Source of the DNA: Streptomyces sp. NBC_00390
GTDB lineage: Bacteria; Actinomycetota; Actinomycetes; Streptomycetales; Streptomycetaceae
Assembly (NCBI RefSeq): GCF_036057275.1
Contig: NZ_CP107945.1
Coordinates: 8,122,001 to 8,186,000 of the forward strand
Direction: 5' to 3'
DNA: 64,000 bases
Each line of letters opens with the position of its first letter. Position 1 is the stretch's first letter. The notes beneath the pieces are model-generated. The model was not told where the DNA came from, made no database searches, and worked only from the letters and a program-made list of their open reading frames with translations. Positions 34,672 through 42,866 of the stretch are shown piece by piece. A program made the translations under genes and the position numbers.

Positions 34672-34956
34672 CTATGCGGAAGCCACTACTTTCCCGGCTG
34701 TGACCTGGGGAGGGTTCGGGAGCAGTGAGGCGAGGTTGTCCCGCACATAGTCGGCCGCCTTCGAGACCGATTCCTCGGCACCGGCCTGGTCCTGGAAGAC
34801 GCTGGTCGAAATCATCACTCCGTTCCCGGCATCGACCCAGTAGTAGGCCACGAAGCCGGAGACCTGGCGCATGAGCGGCACGAATCCCTCGTCGACGAGG
34901 CGTCCCGCCTCCGCCGGGTCGGTCACCCCTTCGTACCGCCGGACTGCTGCGTACAT
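34672..34956 (-). CDS. ABM-like (antibiotic biosynthesis monooxygenase fold) protein
   Basis: The 94-residue protein has the dimeric ferredoxin-like pattern: MYAAVRRYEGVTDPAEAGRL, VPLMRQVSGFVAYYWVDAG, MISTSVFQDQAGAEESVSKA, and a last helix with VRDNLASLL. Family members are stress-induced or small monooxygenase-like proteins; most lack a proved function. Two ATGs lie in frame; the second (34956) is used because GAGGAG lies six bases before it, whereas the first directly abuts this site. Confidence 0.82.
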   Translation of the reverse strand: MYAAVRRYEGVTDPAEAGRLVDEGFVPLMRQVSGFVAYYWVDAGNGVMISTSVFQDQAGAEESVSKAADYVRDNLASLLPNPPQVTAGKVVASA

Positions 34957-35764
34957 GGCCATCTCCTCGCGGGTTCCGGGTTTGTCTTCTGGGACGCCGT
35001 ACCCCTGCGGCAGCTCGCTCGCCCGCGAGGCGTCCGGCTGTCACCGAAAGGGCCGCCTTTGGTGCTCCGAACGGCTGCTTCCGGCCCGGACACACACGCC
35101 CCGCGCCTGGCACCACGCGGCCGCTCTCCGTGTCGAGCCGGACGACCACTGCCGGCTGCGCTCTTTCGGGGCCTGAAGCCCGTCGACAAGAGGGCCGTCC
35201 TCGCTTGTGCAGACCCTGGGTGTGGGGCCGATGCCACGTGGCAGGCAGGCGTCGTCGATCCGGTGGCTGCTGGCGAGCGGATTCGGCTGAAGGTCAGCGC
35301 AAGCGTTGCGCAGTGCTGAATGTCCCTCGTAGCGATAGCGAGAACAGGGCCTCGAAGGACCCGCGGAGCGCGCACGACCGGAATGCCCACCTGGCAGCAA
35401 TCGCCGCGGGGGGCGTGGGGGAATGCCCTGCACGCCGCCGGCCGACCGAAGTGGGCCCGGTCAGGCGAGGCTGGGCAGCGGGCGCCGGGCGACCTCGAGA
35501 GCTTCGTCGGGTGGGACGCCCAGCATGCGCAGCACCATCTCCGCCAGCACGGCCCGGCATGACCAAGCGGGAGCTCCAGGCCCCCGAGGCAGCCCGGGAG
35601 CGACTACCAGTCCTTCGAACCCCACCCTGGCGACCCAAGCGACGCGACGACCGGAAACGACGGCTTCTCACACCGAGTCGTCCGTCTCCCTGGGCAGGAC
35701 CGAGGGCGTGACGGCCTCTGCGGGCCATGGCAAGCGGGTGCCCAGGCTACCTCGCCCCGTCAGT
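34957..35764. other. About 800 bp without a recognised gene
   Basis: Several frames cross it but none shows a domain or start signal. One stretch near 35600 (GSDYQSFEPHPGDPSDATTG) looks natural and could be a gene remnant. The region ends at a strong hairpin. Confidence 0.4.
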
Positions 35765-35801
35765 ACGGCCCCCCTTCGCCCGCCCGGCGAAGGGGGGCCG
35801 T
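35765..35801. terminator. Orphan 16-bp hairpin
   Basis: ACGGCCCCCCTTCGCC (35765-35780) pairs perfectly with GGCGAAGGGGGGCCGT (35786-35801), loop of five bases. It is terminator-like, but the only neighbours are the acetyltransferase gene that starts downstream and the 800-bp gene-free stretch upstream. Confidence 0.75.
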
Positions 35802-35880
35802 GCGCGTCACCCTCATGCGTCTTCTTCGGATCACCGCCGGCTCACGTCGGAGGCGAGAAGCTGGCGACCGCATCGGCCGG

Positions 35881-35898
35881 TATTGCACTAGAGCAATA
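35881..35898. promoter_or_regulatory. Inverted repeat upstream of acetyltransferase gene
   Basis: TATTGC (35881-35886) and GCAATA (35893-35898) flank ACTAGA, about 40 bases before the ATG at 35940. Size and spacing suit a MarR-type operator; no regulator gene adjoins it. Confidence 0.5.
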
Positions 35899-35939
35899 GT
35901 GAATTGTGTCTAGCGCGAAAGGCGCATAAATTGTCGATC

Positions 35940-36536
35940 ATGGTTGCCAAGACTCCCTTTCCCGTCACCCTCACCGGCCGGCACATACGCCTCGAACCCC
36001 TCGCCGAGGAACACCTCGACGACCTTTTCCTGGCAGGCGGCCAGGACGAGGACGTGTGGCGGTGGCAGGCCGGGCCCGCGCCGCAGACGCGGGACGAGCT
36101 CGGGCTGAAGCTGCGTGAACTCCTCGACGACGCCGCGGCGGGCAAGTACGTGCCGTTCGCGGTCGTGCACCTCGCCAGCGGACGCGCCGTCGGATGGACC
36201 AGCTTCATGGACATCGACGTGTCCGACGAGCGGCTGGAGATCGGCTACACCTGGTACGGCCGCGCGTACTGGCGCACGGCCGTGAACACCGAGGCGAAGC
36301 TGCTCCTGCTCACCCATGCCTTCGAGGAACTCGGCATGGGTCGAGTGCAGTTGAAGACCGACCACATGAACCTGCGGTCGCAGGCCGCCATCACCCGGCT
36401 CGGCGCCCAGCGGGAGGGCGTACTGCGGCGCCACCGTCGCAGGCCGGACGGAAGCTGGCGGGACTCCGTCTACTTCTCGATCCTTGCCGACGAGTGGCCG
36501 GGAGTGAGGGAGCGGCTTGACTCCCGGGTCGCGTAG
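35940..36536 (+). CDS. GNAT acetyltransferase, RimJ/RimL type
   Basis: The 198-residue protein has the RimJ/RimL layout: VTLTGRHIRLEPLAEEHLDD, the strand RLEIGYTWYGRAYW, the acetyl-CoA loop TAVNTEAKLLLLTHAFEELG, RVQLKTDHMNLRSQAAITRL and a final FSILADEWPGV. It is about half identical over its last 100 residues to the acetyltransferase at 13143-13745, including the loop, so the two are paralogues. The ATG at 35940 is preferred over an upstream in-frame ATG at 35904, which would cover part of the promoter-like inverted repeat region. Substrate unknown. Confidence 0.88.
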   Translation: MVAKTPFPVTLTGRHIRLEPLAEEHLDDLFLAGGQDEDVWRWQAGPAPQTRDELGLKLRELLDDAAAGKYVPFAVVHLASGRAVGWTSFMDIDVSDERLEIGYTWYGRAYWRTAVNTEAKLLLLTHAFEELGMGRVQLKTDHMNLRSQAAITRLGAQREGVLRRHRRRPDGSWRDSVYFSILADEWPGVRERLDSRVA

Positions 36537-36838
36537 CGGGGTGCGCGGGTGACCCTGGGCGCCATGAGCGAGCCGAGTGAGGCACCGCGGCGGGGCGTGC
36601 CGACCGGCTGCCAAGTCCCAGTGCCGCGACCGGACCATCGCCCGTCCTCGCCCAGGTTGCCCGGTTGGCGTGGCTCTCGTCCTCGGCAACAGCAGCGCCC
36701 GCCCGCCGACTGGCGAGCCGGCTGACCATGCGCATCCTCCGGTGACGTGTCGGCCGCGCGCCCAGGCGCTGTGCCGTGGCACGACCGACTCGCCACCGCC
36801 TCGTCATGACCGTTCAGGTCCTCACGCGTGTGTGGGTG
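36537..36838. other. 302-bp intergenic region
   Basis: Convergent gap between the acetyltransferase and DUF6221 genes; no gene recognised. Confidence 0.4.
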
Positions 36839-37237
36839 CTACCGGATGAATCGGGGGAGCCATTTCGCCTTGTAATCGGGGTGCCAGGCGTACTCGGCGG
36901 CCAGTTGGCGTACGGCGAAGCCGAGTCCGACGGCACGGCCGGAGGTGTAGTCGTCGTTCGGACGGTCGGTGTCGCGGTCGGCCACTTCGGCGTACTCGCC
37001 GAGCAGGACACGGCTGGTTTCGATGCGGGCCAGTGTGCGGGCCGGGTCCTGGAGCGCGATGTGCCGGTCGTAACCGGCTCCTCTGACCGTGAAAGCGATA
37101 CCGGAGATCCTGTCGTGAACCTCTCCCGGCACGTCGGCCGGGCATCGCCAGCTGGCGCCGCCGGCGTCCCGCGCGACTTGCTCCTCCTCGGTGAGCCGCG
37201 CCTCGATGAAGGCCACCATGTCTTTGTTGCCGGCCAT
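36839..37237 (-). CDS. DUF6221 family protein
   Basis: The 132-residue protein fits DUF6221, an actinobacterial family of unknown function: DMVAFIEARLTEEEQVARDA at the N-terminus, a Cys/Trp segment, the motif HIALQDPARTLARIETSRVL, and a C-terminal LGFAVRQLAAEYAWHPDYK. AGAGGAAG lies nine bases before the ATG. Members are often near phage or plasmid genes, but none is evident here. Confidence 0.85.
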   Translation of the reverse strand: MAGNKDMVAFIEARLTEEEQVARDAGGASWRCPADVPGEVHDRISGIAFTVRGAGYDRHIALQDPARTLARIETSRVLLGEYAEVADRDTDRPNDDYTSGRAVGLGFAVRQLAAEYAWHPDYKAKWLPRFIR

Positions 37238-37558
37238 GCGACGGTGCTTCCTCTCGTGACGTGCTGTGCAGTGACTGCCGGGTCATTGTGGGGGACCGGG
37301 TACCCGGTGAGCCAGGCCGGGCAGCGCCGTCGGCAGCCGTCGTGAACGTGGCCTCGTGCATATGGAGACTTGTGCGCCTTTCGAGGACAGATGACATCTG
37401 GTCGCGGCGGTTGACACGGAGGCCGTACGAGGATCAGACGGTGCCATCAGGGTGCGGTGGTGCGAAAAGGTCTTTGACGGTGCGCGCGGCAACGGAGGCC
37501 GCCGTAGGGGAACGGCGGCCTCCGGGTCAGGTGGCTGCGTGGGACGATCGGTGAGCGA
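37238..37558. other. 321-bp intergenic region
   Basis: No gene recognised. A short GCCGCCGTAGGGGAACGGCGGC hairpin near 37498-37519 lies between the two minus-strand genes and may stop the DUF4232 transcript's antisense neighbour. Confidence 0.35.
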
Positions 37559-38164
37559 TCAGTAGGTGAGCGCCTCCGACATGTCGCTCTGCCAGTACGT
37601 CACGGCCGCGTTGTCGTCCTTGTACGTCCCTGCGGGGAGCTTCAGTTGGGTGGGCCCCTCGGCCGAACCGGTGCCGCTGCGCGGGGCGAAGTGCACTGTG
37701 AGGCGTTGCGCGGTACGGCCGTTGCTCTCAGGGGCGCCGGCGCCGCTGAGCATGATCGAGGCGTAGGCGGACCGGCCGGGGGCGAGGGTGACGACCGACT
37801 GCGGCTTGCTGGCGTCGATGATCTGGGTGGCGGACTGTTCCTCGTCGAAGCGCAGGAGCGGGGCGTGATAGGCGGCGCATGCGCGGGAGCCGGTGTTGGT
37901 GACGGTGAGCAGCAGGTGGTTGATGGGTCGGCTGACCTTGCTGACGACAACCTTGGTGTTCTCGCCGGTGCAGGTGACGGGGGAGGCGTCGCCGTCACTG
38001 CCCTCGCTCGTGCTTCCGGTGCCGCCGCCGGTGCCCGTGCCGTTCTCGCTGGTGGCGGGCGCCTCGGGTGCGGCGGGGTCGTCGGCACCCGAGGCTCGTT
38101 GGCGAGGTCCGTTGACGCACCTGCCAACTGCGGCCATCACATGGGTGTCCGGTCGTCGTCTCAC
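37559..38164 (-). CDS. DUF4232 protein, signal peptide apparently lost
   Basis: The frame gives up to 201 residues. The C-terminal 145 residues match the DUF4232 domain: CTGENTKVVVSKVSRPINHL, LTVTNTGSRACAAYHAPLLR, VTLAPGRSAYASIML, and VTYWQSD. DUF4232 proteins are normally exported lipoproteins with a Gly/Ser-rich linker; the linker is here, but the N-terminus lacks a hydrophobic signal sequence and starts MRRRPDTHVMAAVGRC. A 5' deletion or frameshift near 38110 is likely, so the gene may be non-functional. The start is uncertain. Confidence 0.65.
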   Translation of the reverse strand: MRRRPDTHVMAAVGRCVNGPRQRASGADDPAAPEAPATSENGTGTGGGTGSTSEGSDGDASPVTCTGENTKVVVSKVSRPINHLLLTVTNTGSRACAAYHAPLLRFDEEQSATQIIDASKPQSVVTLAPGRSAYASIMLSGAGAPESNGRTAQRLTVHFAPRSGTGSAEGPTQLKLPAGTYKDDNAAVTYWQSDMSEALTY

Positions 38165-38181
38165 TCAGGCCCGGTCGGAAG

Positions 38182-38775
38182 TTACGCCTCTCGGTCGGCT
38201 TCCCGAGCTGCACGCTCCAGCCGGCTCCGATAGTTCTCCCACCACGCCGAGTCGCCCGACGGCATGCTGACGTTGCCCTTGTTCATCCCGACGGCACCGT
38301 CCATGAGTTCCCGGATGATGTCGGCGTGCCCGGCGTGCCGGTGCGTATCGGCAATCACGCGCACCACGGCATGATGCAACGTCACCTCGTCCCTGCCGTC
38401 GGGCCACCACGGCACCCTGCCGATGGTGTCCAGCGCCAGGGCGTCGATCGTCGCGTCCGCGTGCGTCCACGCCCGGCGGTAGAGCTCCACGATGTGTTCG
38501 CGTGACTCGTCGGCTGTGACCCACATGTCCGCGTTGGGCTCAGCACCGTCTTCGAGCCAGGGCAGTGGCTCACCCGACGGCCGTCCGAAGGTGTCGCCGA
38601 GGTAGCCCAGTTCCACGCTGGCCACATGTTTCACCAGGCCCAGAAGGTTGGTGCCGGTCGGGGTCAGCGGGCGGCGGATGTCGTACTCCGAGAGTCCCTC
38701 CAGCTTCCACAGCAGGGCATCGCGGGCGGACTGCAGGTAAAAGTGAAGGTCGGTCTTGGCATTCAATGAGGTCAT
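38182..38775 (-). CDS. DinB-family (DUF664) protein
   Basis: The 197-residue protein fits the DinB/DUF664 four-helix bundle: YLQSARDALLWKLEGLSEYD, RPLTPTGTNLLGLVKHVASV with the metal-ligand His, the segment HHAVVRVIADTHRHAGHADI with the other two His ligands, and a C-terminal WWENYRSRLE. Members include mycothiol-dependent transferases. The His triad is intact, so metal binding is expected; the reaction is unknown. The ATG at 38775 is chosen on family length. Confidence 0.88.
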   Translation of the reverse strand: MTSLNAKTDLHFYLQSARDALLWKLEGLSEYDIRRPLTPTGTNLLGLVKHVASVELGYLGDTFGRPSGEPLPWLEDGAEPNADMWVTADESREHIVELYRRAWTHADATIDALALDTIGRVPWWPDGRDEVTLHHAVVRVIADTHRHAGHADIIRELMDGAVGMNKGNVSMPSGDSAWWENYRSRLERAAREADREA

Positions 38776-39172
38776 CCGGTCAGTCTGCCGCTTGCGCGAT
38801 CTTCTGTTCGGTGAATTTGCTTGAGCCTCGCTGCGACAGGTCACCGGTCCGCTGTTCAGCGCTGGGGCGAAGCCAGGACTCTACGGCCACACGATCTCGC
38901 CGTCGCGACTTGGCCCATGGCCCGGAAATGGCTTCCTCCGGTCGCAGCACGACGTGCGGTCCAGCAGAGGACAGGCGTGCTGGAGCCACGACGCCACAGT
39001 CAGCCGAATTCATGAGGCGACCGTGCTGGTCGCAGCCCTCACTGAGTGGCTGTGACCGGCTCTTTCCCAACGAACTTCAGCCGTCGTCCGTGACATCGTC
39101 CGGCACGACGCAGCGAGTTCATCAGGCAGAGAGCCGGCACAACCACAACCTGACCAGACACCTGACCAAGCC
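38776..39172. other. 397-bp intergenic region
   Basis: No gene recognised between the DinB start and the sigma factor stop. Confidence 0.45.
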
Positions 39173-40075
39173 CTACGAGTCGTCCCGCAACCACGGGCGC
39201 AGCTTCTCCGGATTGCGGACGGCCCAGATCCCGGTGACGCGGCCGTCGGCGACATCGAACGAGGCTACGGTCATGACGACGCCGGCGCGCCGGGCCACCA
39301 GGCCCGGCACACCGTTGACCGACCGCTCCAGGAGCTCGAGCCCCGGAGCCTTGTCGGCGATGGCGACCATGTACTGGGCGATACGCGCTCCGCCTTCGAT
39401 CGGGCGCAGGGCGGTACCGACCATGCCGCCGCCGTCGGCGGTCATCACGGCGGCCGGGTCGAGGAGGTCGACGAGGGCCGCGATGTTCTTGGTCTCCCAC
39501 GCCTCTTTGACATGCCGCACCGCGTCGGCCTGCCCGGCCGCCGTCATCGGAGCCCGTGCGACGCGCACCCGCCGCCGGGCGGAGGCCGCCAGTTGCTTGC
39601 AGGCCGCAGAGGTCCGGCCGAGGACGCCGGCGATCTCGGCGAAGGGGTAACGGAACACATCGTGGAGGACGAACGCCACCCGCTCGGCGGGTGTCATCGA
39701 TTCCAGGACGACGAGGAAGGCCATGGTCACCGATTCGTCCAGGACGATCTGGTCGGCGGGGTCGGCGCCATGGCCGTGGTCCCACTCGGCGTGGTCGGGC
39801 AGCGGTTCGGGCAACCACGCGCCGACATAGCGTTCACGACGGGCCCGCGCCGAGCCGAGCACGTCCAGGCAGATGCGGCCCGTCACCGTCGACAGCCAGG
39901 CGCCAGGGGACACGATCTCGTCCTGCCGACTTCGTGGCAGCGCGTACCAGCGGGCGTAGGCCTCCTGCACGGCGTCCTCGGCCTCGGTCACCGAACCGAG
40001 CAACCGGTAAGCGACATTGATCAGTTGGCGTCGCTCGCCGGCTATCTCATCTGTGCTGGTCCCGATGGTCCCCAT
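39173..40075 (-). CDS. ECF41-type RNA polymerase sigma factor
   Basis: The 300-residue protein has sigma region 2 (LINVAYRLLGSVTEAEDAVQ, RWYALPRS), the linker motif WLPEPLP at 87-93 that marks ECF41 factors, region 4 (MTPAERVAFVLHDVFRYPFA, GRTSAACKQLAASARRRV), and a C-terminal SnoaL-like domain (about 175-300; GGMVGTALRPIEGGARIAQYM, GIWAVRNPEKLRPW). In ECF41 proteins this C-terminal domain contacts the linker motif and controls activity, replacing an anti-sigma factor. GGAAG precedes the ATG. The usual partner, a carboxymuconolactone decarboxylase or similar oxidoreductase, is not adjacent; instead a small membrane protein gene is divergent. Confidence 0.92.
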   Translation of the reverse strand: MGTIGTSTDEIAGERRQLINVAYRLLGSVTEAEDAVQEAYARWYALPRSRQDEIVSPGAWLSTVTGRICLDVLGSARARRERYVGAWLPEPLPDHAEWDHGHGADPADQIVLDESVTMAFLVVLESMTPAERVAFVLHDVFRYPFAEIAGVLGRTSAACKQLAASARRRVRVARAPMTAAGQADAVRHVKEAWETKNIAALVDLLDPAAVMTADGGGMVGTALRPIEGGARIAQYMVAIADKAPGLELLERSVNGVPGLVARRAGVVMTVASFDVADGRVTGIWAVRNPEKLRPWLRDDS

Positions 40076-40175
40076 GCTTCCGGCCGCCCCTCGCCTTACC
40101 TTTCGCAGGCCCGGCTCGTCGGGCTGGTGAGACCTTATCGATCTACTGCCCGAGGGCGGAAAAGGGGACTGTGAC

Positions 40176-40544
40176 ATGGCCACTGAGGTGACGGCGAACG
40201 CACAGCGCAGCACCTCGTTCCTGCAGATCGCGATCGCCCTGCAGACCCTGACCATCTTCCTTCAGGCGGTCTCCGCCGGACTGCTGCTGACCTCGTCCTA
40301 CGGAGAGACGCTGCACAGTGTCGGAGCCCGTGTGATGTACGGGGCGTCGATGCTGTACGTGCTCGCGGCGGTGCTGGCGTGGAAGCCGGGCGGCGGCTCG
40401 CCCCGGCCCGTCTGGCACGCGTCCGGCTTCCTTGTCCTCGCCTCCGTCCAGGTCGTGCTCGGTATCGCGCACATACCGTCGGTCCATCTCCCCCTGGGCG
40501 TCCTGATGTTCGGACTGAGCGTGCTGGCGCTGGCGCGGCGCTGA
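40176..40544 (+). CDS. Small membrane protein, four helices
   Basis: The 122-residue protein has four predicted membrane helices: FLQIAIALQTLTIFLQAVSAGLL-type helix near 15-38, VMYGASMLYVLAAVLAW, ASGFLVLASVQVVLGIA, and LPLGVLMFGLSVLALA. No functional motif is seen. AGGGG precedes the ATG. It is divergent from the ECF41 gene with 100 bases between them, and TGTCACA (minus strand, 40170-40176), like the ECF41 promoter -35 element, overlaps its start codon. Confidence 0.78.
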   Translation: MATEVTANAQRSTSFLQIAIALQTLTIFLQAVSAGLLLTSSYGETLHSVGARVMYGASMLYVLAAVLAWKPGGGSPRPVWHASGFLVLASVQVVLGIAHIPSVHLPLGVLMFGLSVLALARR

Positions 40545-40556
40545 AGTCCGATACGG

Positions 40557-40793
40557 CCGCCGGACAAGTGCGCCCATCGCCAGATAGGCGGTCACGTGCG
40601 GAGGGAGCTTCCCGCCCCGGCGTTGCTCGGCCACCCCGCAAACCGCCGCGGCCTCATCCACCTTGAACCGCGGCACCGCCGCGATCAAGACTCCCAGCGA
40701 TACCTGGTCCGGCCGCGCGACGAACCCACCCGAACCACGGAGCCCTGAGCCATGCGGCAACCCTAGCCTCGTGGCTGACGCGACATCGAGCAC
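40557..40793 (-). mobile_element. IS4-type transposase N-terminal remnant
   Basis: The minus strand reads DQVSLGVLIAAVPRFKVDEA, AAVCGVAEQRRGGKLPPHVT and AYLAMGALVRR, matching the N-terminal domain of Streptomyces IS4-family transposases (usual form RVSLGVLTxxFPxxLVDEV...AEQRxRxLPxRV). The catalytic DDE domain is missing and the frame runs into the antisense of the membrane protein gene. Confidence 0.75.
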
Positions 40794-40829
40794 CGCACCA
40801 GACCCTCACCAGCGAAGTCCTTGATCACC

Positions 40830-41291
40830 TTAAGCTTCGTGGCATCGGGCCAAGGCCGGCTCGCGCACCATGAACACGTCCACCGAATCCTCGGTCTCGA
40901 GTGTGAACCCGTGTCGCTCGTACAGCCGCCGGGCCGGACTGCCCCGGAGTACGTTCAGCCGGACCAGGGTGCCGTCGCGGTCGCACTGCTCCAGCAGCCC
41001 ACGCAGCACGGCCGCACCGATACCGCTGCCCTGCACGTGCGGGGCCAGGTAGAAGTGCTCCAACCAGTGGGCGTCCTCGGTCGGCCGCAACGACACGCAG
41101 CCGACGAACGCGCCGCCCACCTCGATCACCCATGTGTGCGCCGGCGCGAAACCGTCCCGCAGCCGCTGCCGCACCCGCCGCGCGTCGTACCGCCCGAGCC
41201 GCTCCAGATCCGCCCGCAGCACCACAGCCCGCAGCTCGGCCACTGCCTCGACGTCCGTCTCCGAAGCCTGCCGAATCTCCCAGTCCGCCAT
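40830..41291 (-). CDS. GNAT acetyltransferase
   Basis: The 153-residue protein has the GNAT fold: WEIRQASETDVEAVAELRAV, the strand VIEVGGAFVGCVSL, WLEHFYLAPHVQGSGIGAAV with the acetyl-CoA loop QGSGIG, then LNVLRGSPARRLYERHGFTL. This corresponds to the common single-domain class that acetylates small amines or protein N-termini; substrate unknown. It is unrelated in detail to the two RimJ-like paralogues in the window. Confidence 0.9.
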   Translation of the reverse strand: MADWEIRQASETDVEAVAELRAVVLRADLERLGRYDARRVRQRLRDGFAPAHTWVIEVGGAFVGCVSLRPTEDAHWLEHFYLAPHVQGSGIGAAVLRGLLEQCDRDGTLVRLNVLRGSPARRLYERHGFTLETEDSVDVFMVREPALARCHEA

Positions 41292-41315
41292 GATCGGCAG
41301 GCTACCGCGCCAAGT

Positions 41316-42565
41316 TCAAGATCCAGGAGACGCGGGTTGGCGCAAAGAACGGAACCAGCGCACCACGGCCGAGGTTCCGGCCTGCTGGAGCCCAGATGGC
41401 GCGAGCCGCCGTAGTCCGGGGTGCCGAGGCCGACCAATGGAGCATGGACGCCTCGGGCGCGCAGGGCGGCCTGGCAGTGGGCGGTGTTCGCGGTGACGGC
41501 CTGCTCGTCCCCGTCGGCGTAGTAGAGCCGGATCGGAGCCTGGGGCGTCCAGTCGGTGCAGACGCCAGCCGTCCGGTGGGCTGGGCCAGCAGCATCCGGC
41601 CACGGGATGTGAGCAGTGCGTCGAGGGAGCCCGGGGTGCCGGCCACGACCTCCTGACCTGTGTGCGTGCCGTCCAGCAGTCCTTCGATCGTGCGGTCGTA
41701 CGGCGCCCGGAACACCTGGGCCGGCGTGTCGTACAGGTGGTGCAGACGGTTGAAGGCGACCAGGGGCAGCGCCGCATGGATCACGCCTGCCTTCGGCTCC
41801 GTCCGTTCGGGCAACTCCGCGTCCCGGAAGGCGTATGCGCCGCTGGTAGGTGCCACCGCGCGCAGCCGGAACCATCCGTCGGCGCCGTCCTGCAGGGACC
41901 GGGCCAGTCCCAGTGCCGCCGACGCGCCCTGTGAGAATCCGATGACCAGTACCTCCCGCCGCAGCTCCCGCCCCTTTGCCGCCACCAAGGCGCGGGACGC
42001 GCGCAGCATGTCCAGGGCGGCCGTCGTCTCCGAGGGCACGTCCATCCAGGGGTGCGGGCCGGAGCCCAGGCCCAGCCCGAGGTAGTCGGGGAGCACCGTG
42101 GCGAACCCGGCGGAGGCGCAGATCAGGGCGGGTGCCTGGTCCCACACGCTGGTCGAGACGGACGCGACGTCCTTGAAGAGTTCGGTCCCGTGCGTGAACG
42201 ACACGGTCCGCAGCCGCCGTTCACCACTGTGGGGCAGGGCCACCAGTCCGCTGGCGGTGGTGGGTCGGCCGCCGGGATCGACCGTGCGATACACGATCCG
42301 GAAGGTGTCCAGCCCGAACCGCACGGCGCCGGTGTCCCAGGCCCCCGCCTTGTCCCCTGTCAGCTCGGCCGCGACCTCCCGGGCGGTCAGCGTCCGCAGG
42401 TGCTCGACCGACATACGAGCGTGCCACGCGGTACGTCCGCCGCAACCGGCGCGACAGCGGCAGCCCGGGCCCCTCCGCTTCCTCGGCGACCACGGCCGTC
42501 GCGCCGCTCGCCGCCAGTGCCATCAACACCGCCGAGACCATCAGTACCCCGCTCGTTCGCCTCAT
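41316..42565 (-). pseudogene. Secreted alpha/beta hydrolase (lipase-like) with several frameshifts
   Basis: One gene is spread over three frames. It begins with a signal peptide (MRRTSGVLMVSAVLMALAAS, start 42565), passes near 42460 into PVAADVPRGTLV, then near 42415 into SVEHLRTLTAREVAAELTGD. The central part holds the catalytic-Ser motif GFSQGASAALGLA. Near 41575 it shifts again to APIRLYYADGDEQAV (acid residue) and DYGGSRHLGS (His), then once more near 41395 to GTSAVVRWFRSL and the stop. This is the secretory lipase family of actinobacteria. At least four indels make it inactive unless they are sequencing errors. Confidence 0.8.
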
Positions 42566-42866
42566 GCCATGACCGTAGGTATCCCTGGGCACCGGCGACC
42601 ATCCGGCCAACCCGCCGACGGGCGTGGGGATTTACTCAGCACGACCGGCGATGCCCGGCGGCGGAGCCGGCCTGTGGCGGGGCGGCCCGAGACACCGTGC
42701 GCACCGTACCGGCCGGACTACGGCTGTGCGGCGTGTACCCGGCCCCGCGTGCGCCGGAGTTCGAACCGCTCTCGCAGCTGCTCGGTATGCGCCGAACTGC
42801 CGATCGGCAGGAACGGTTTTCGATCACCCCTCCGAGTCCGTCGGACCCCCACGTGATCCCACATGT
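42566..42866. other. 301-bp intergenic region
   Basis: No gene recognised between the broken hydrolase and the MocR gene. Confidence 0.4.
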
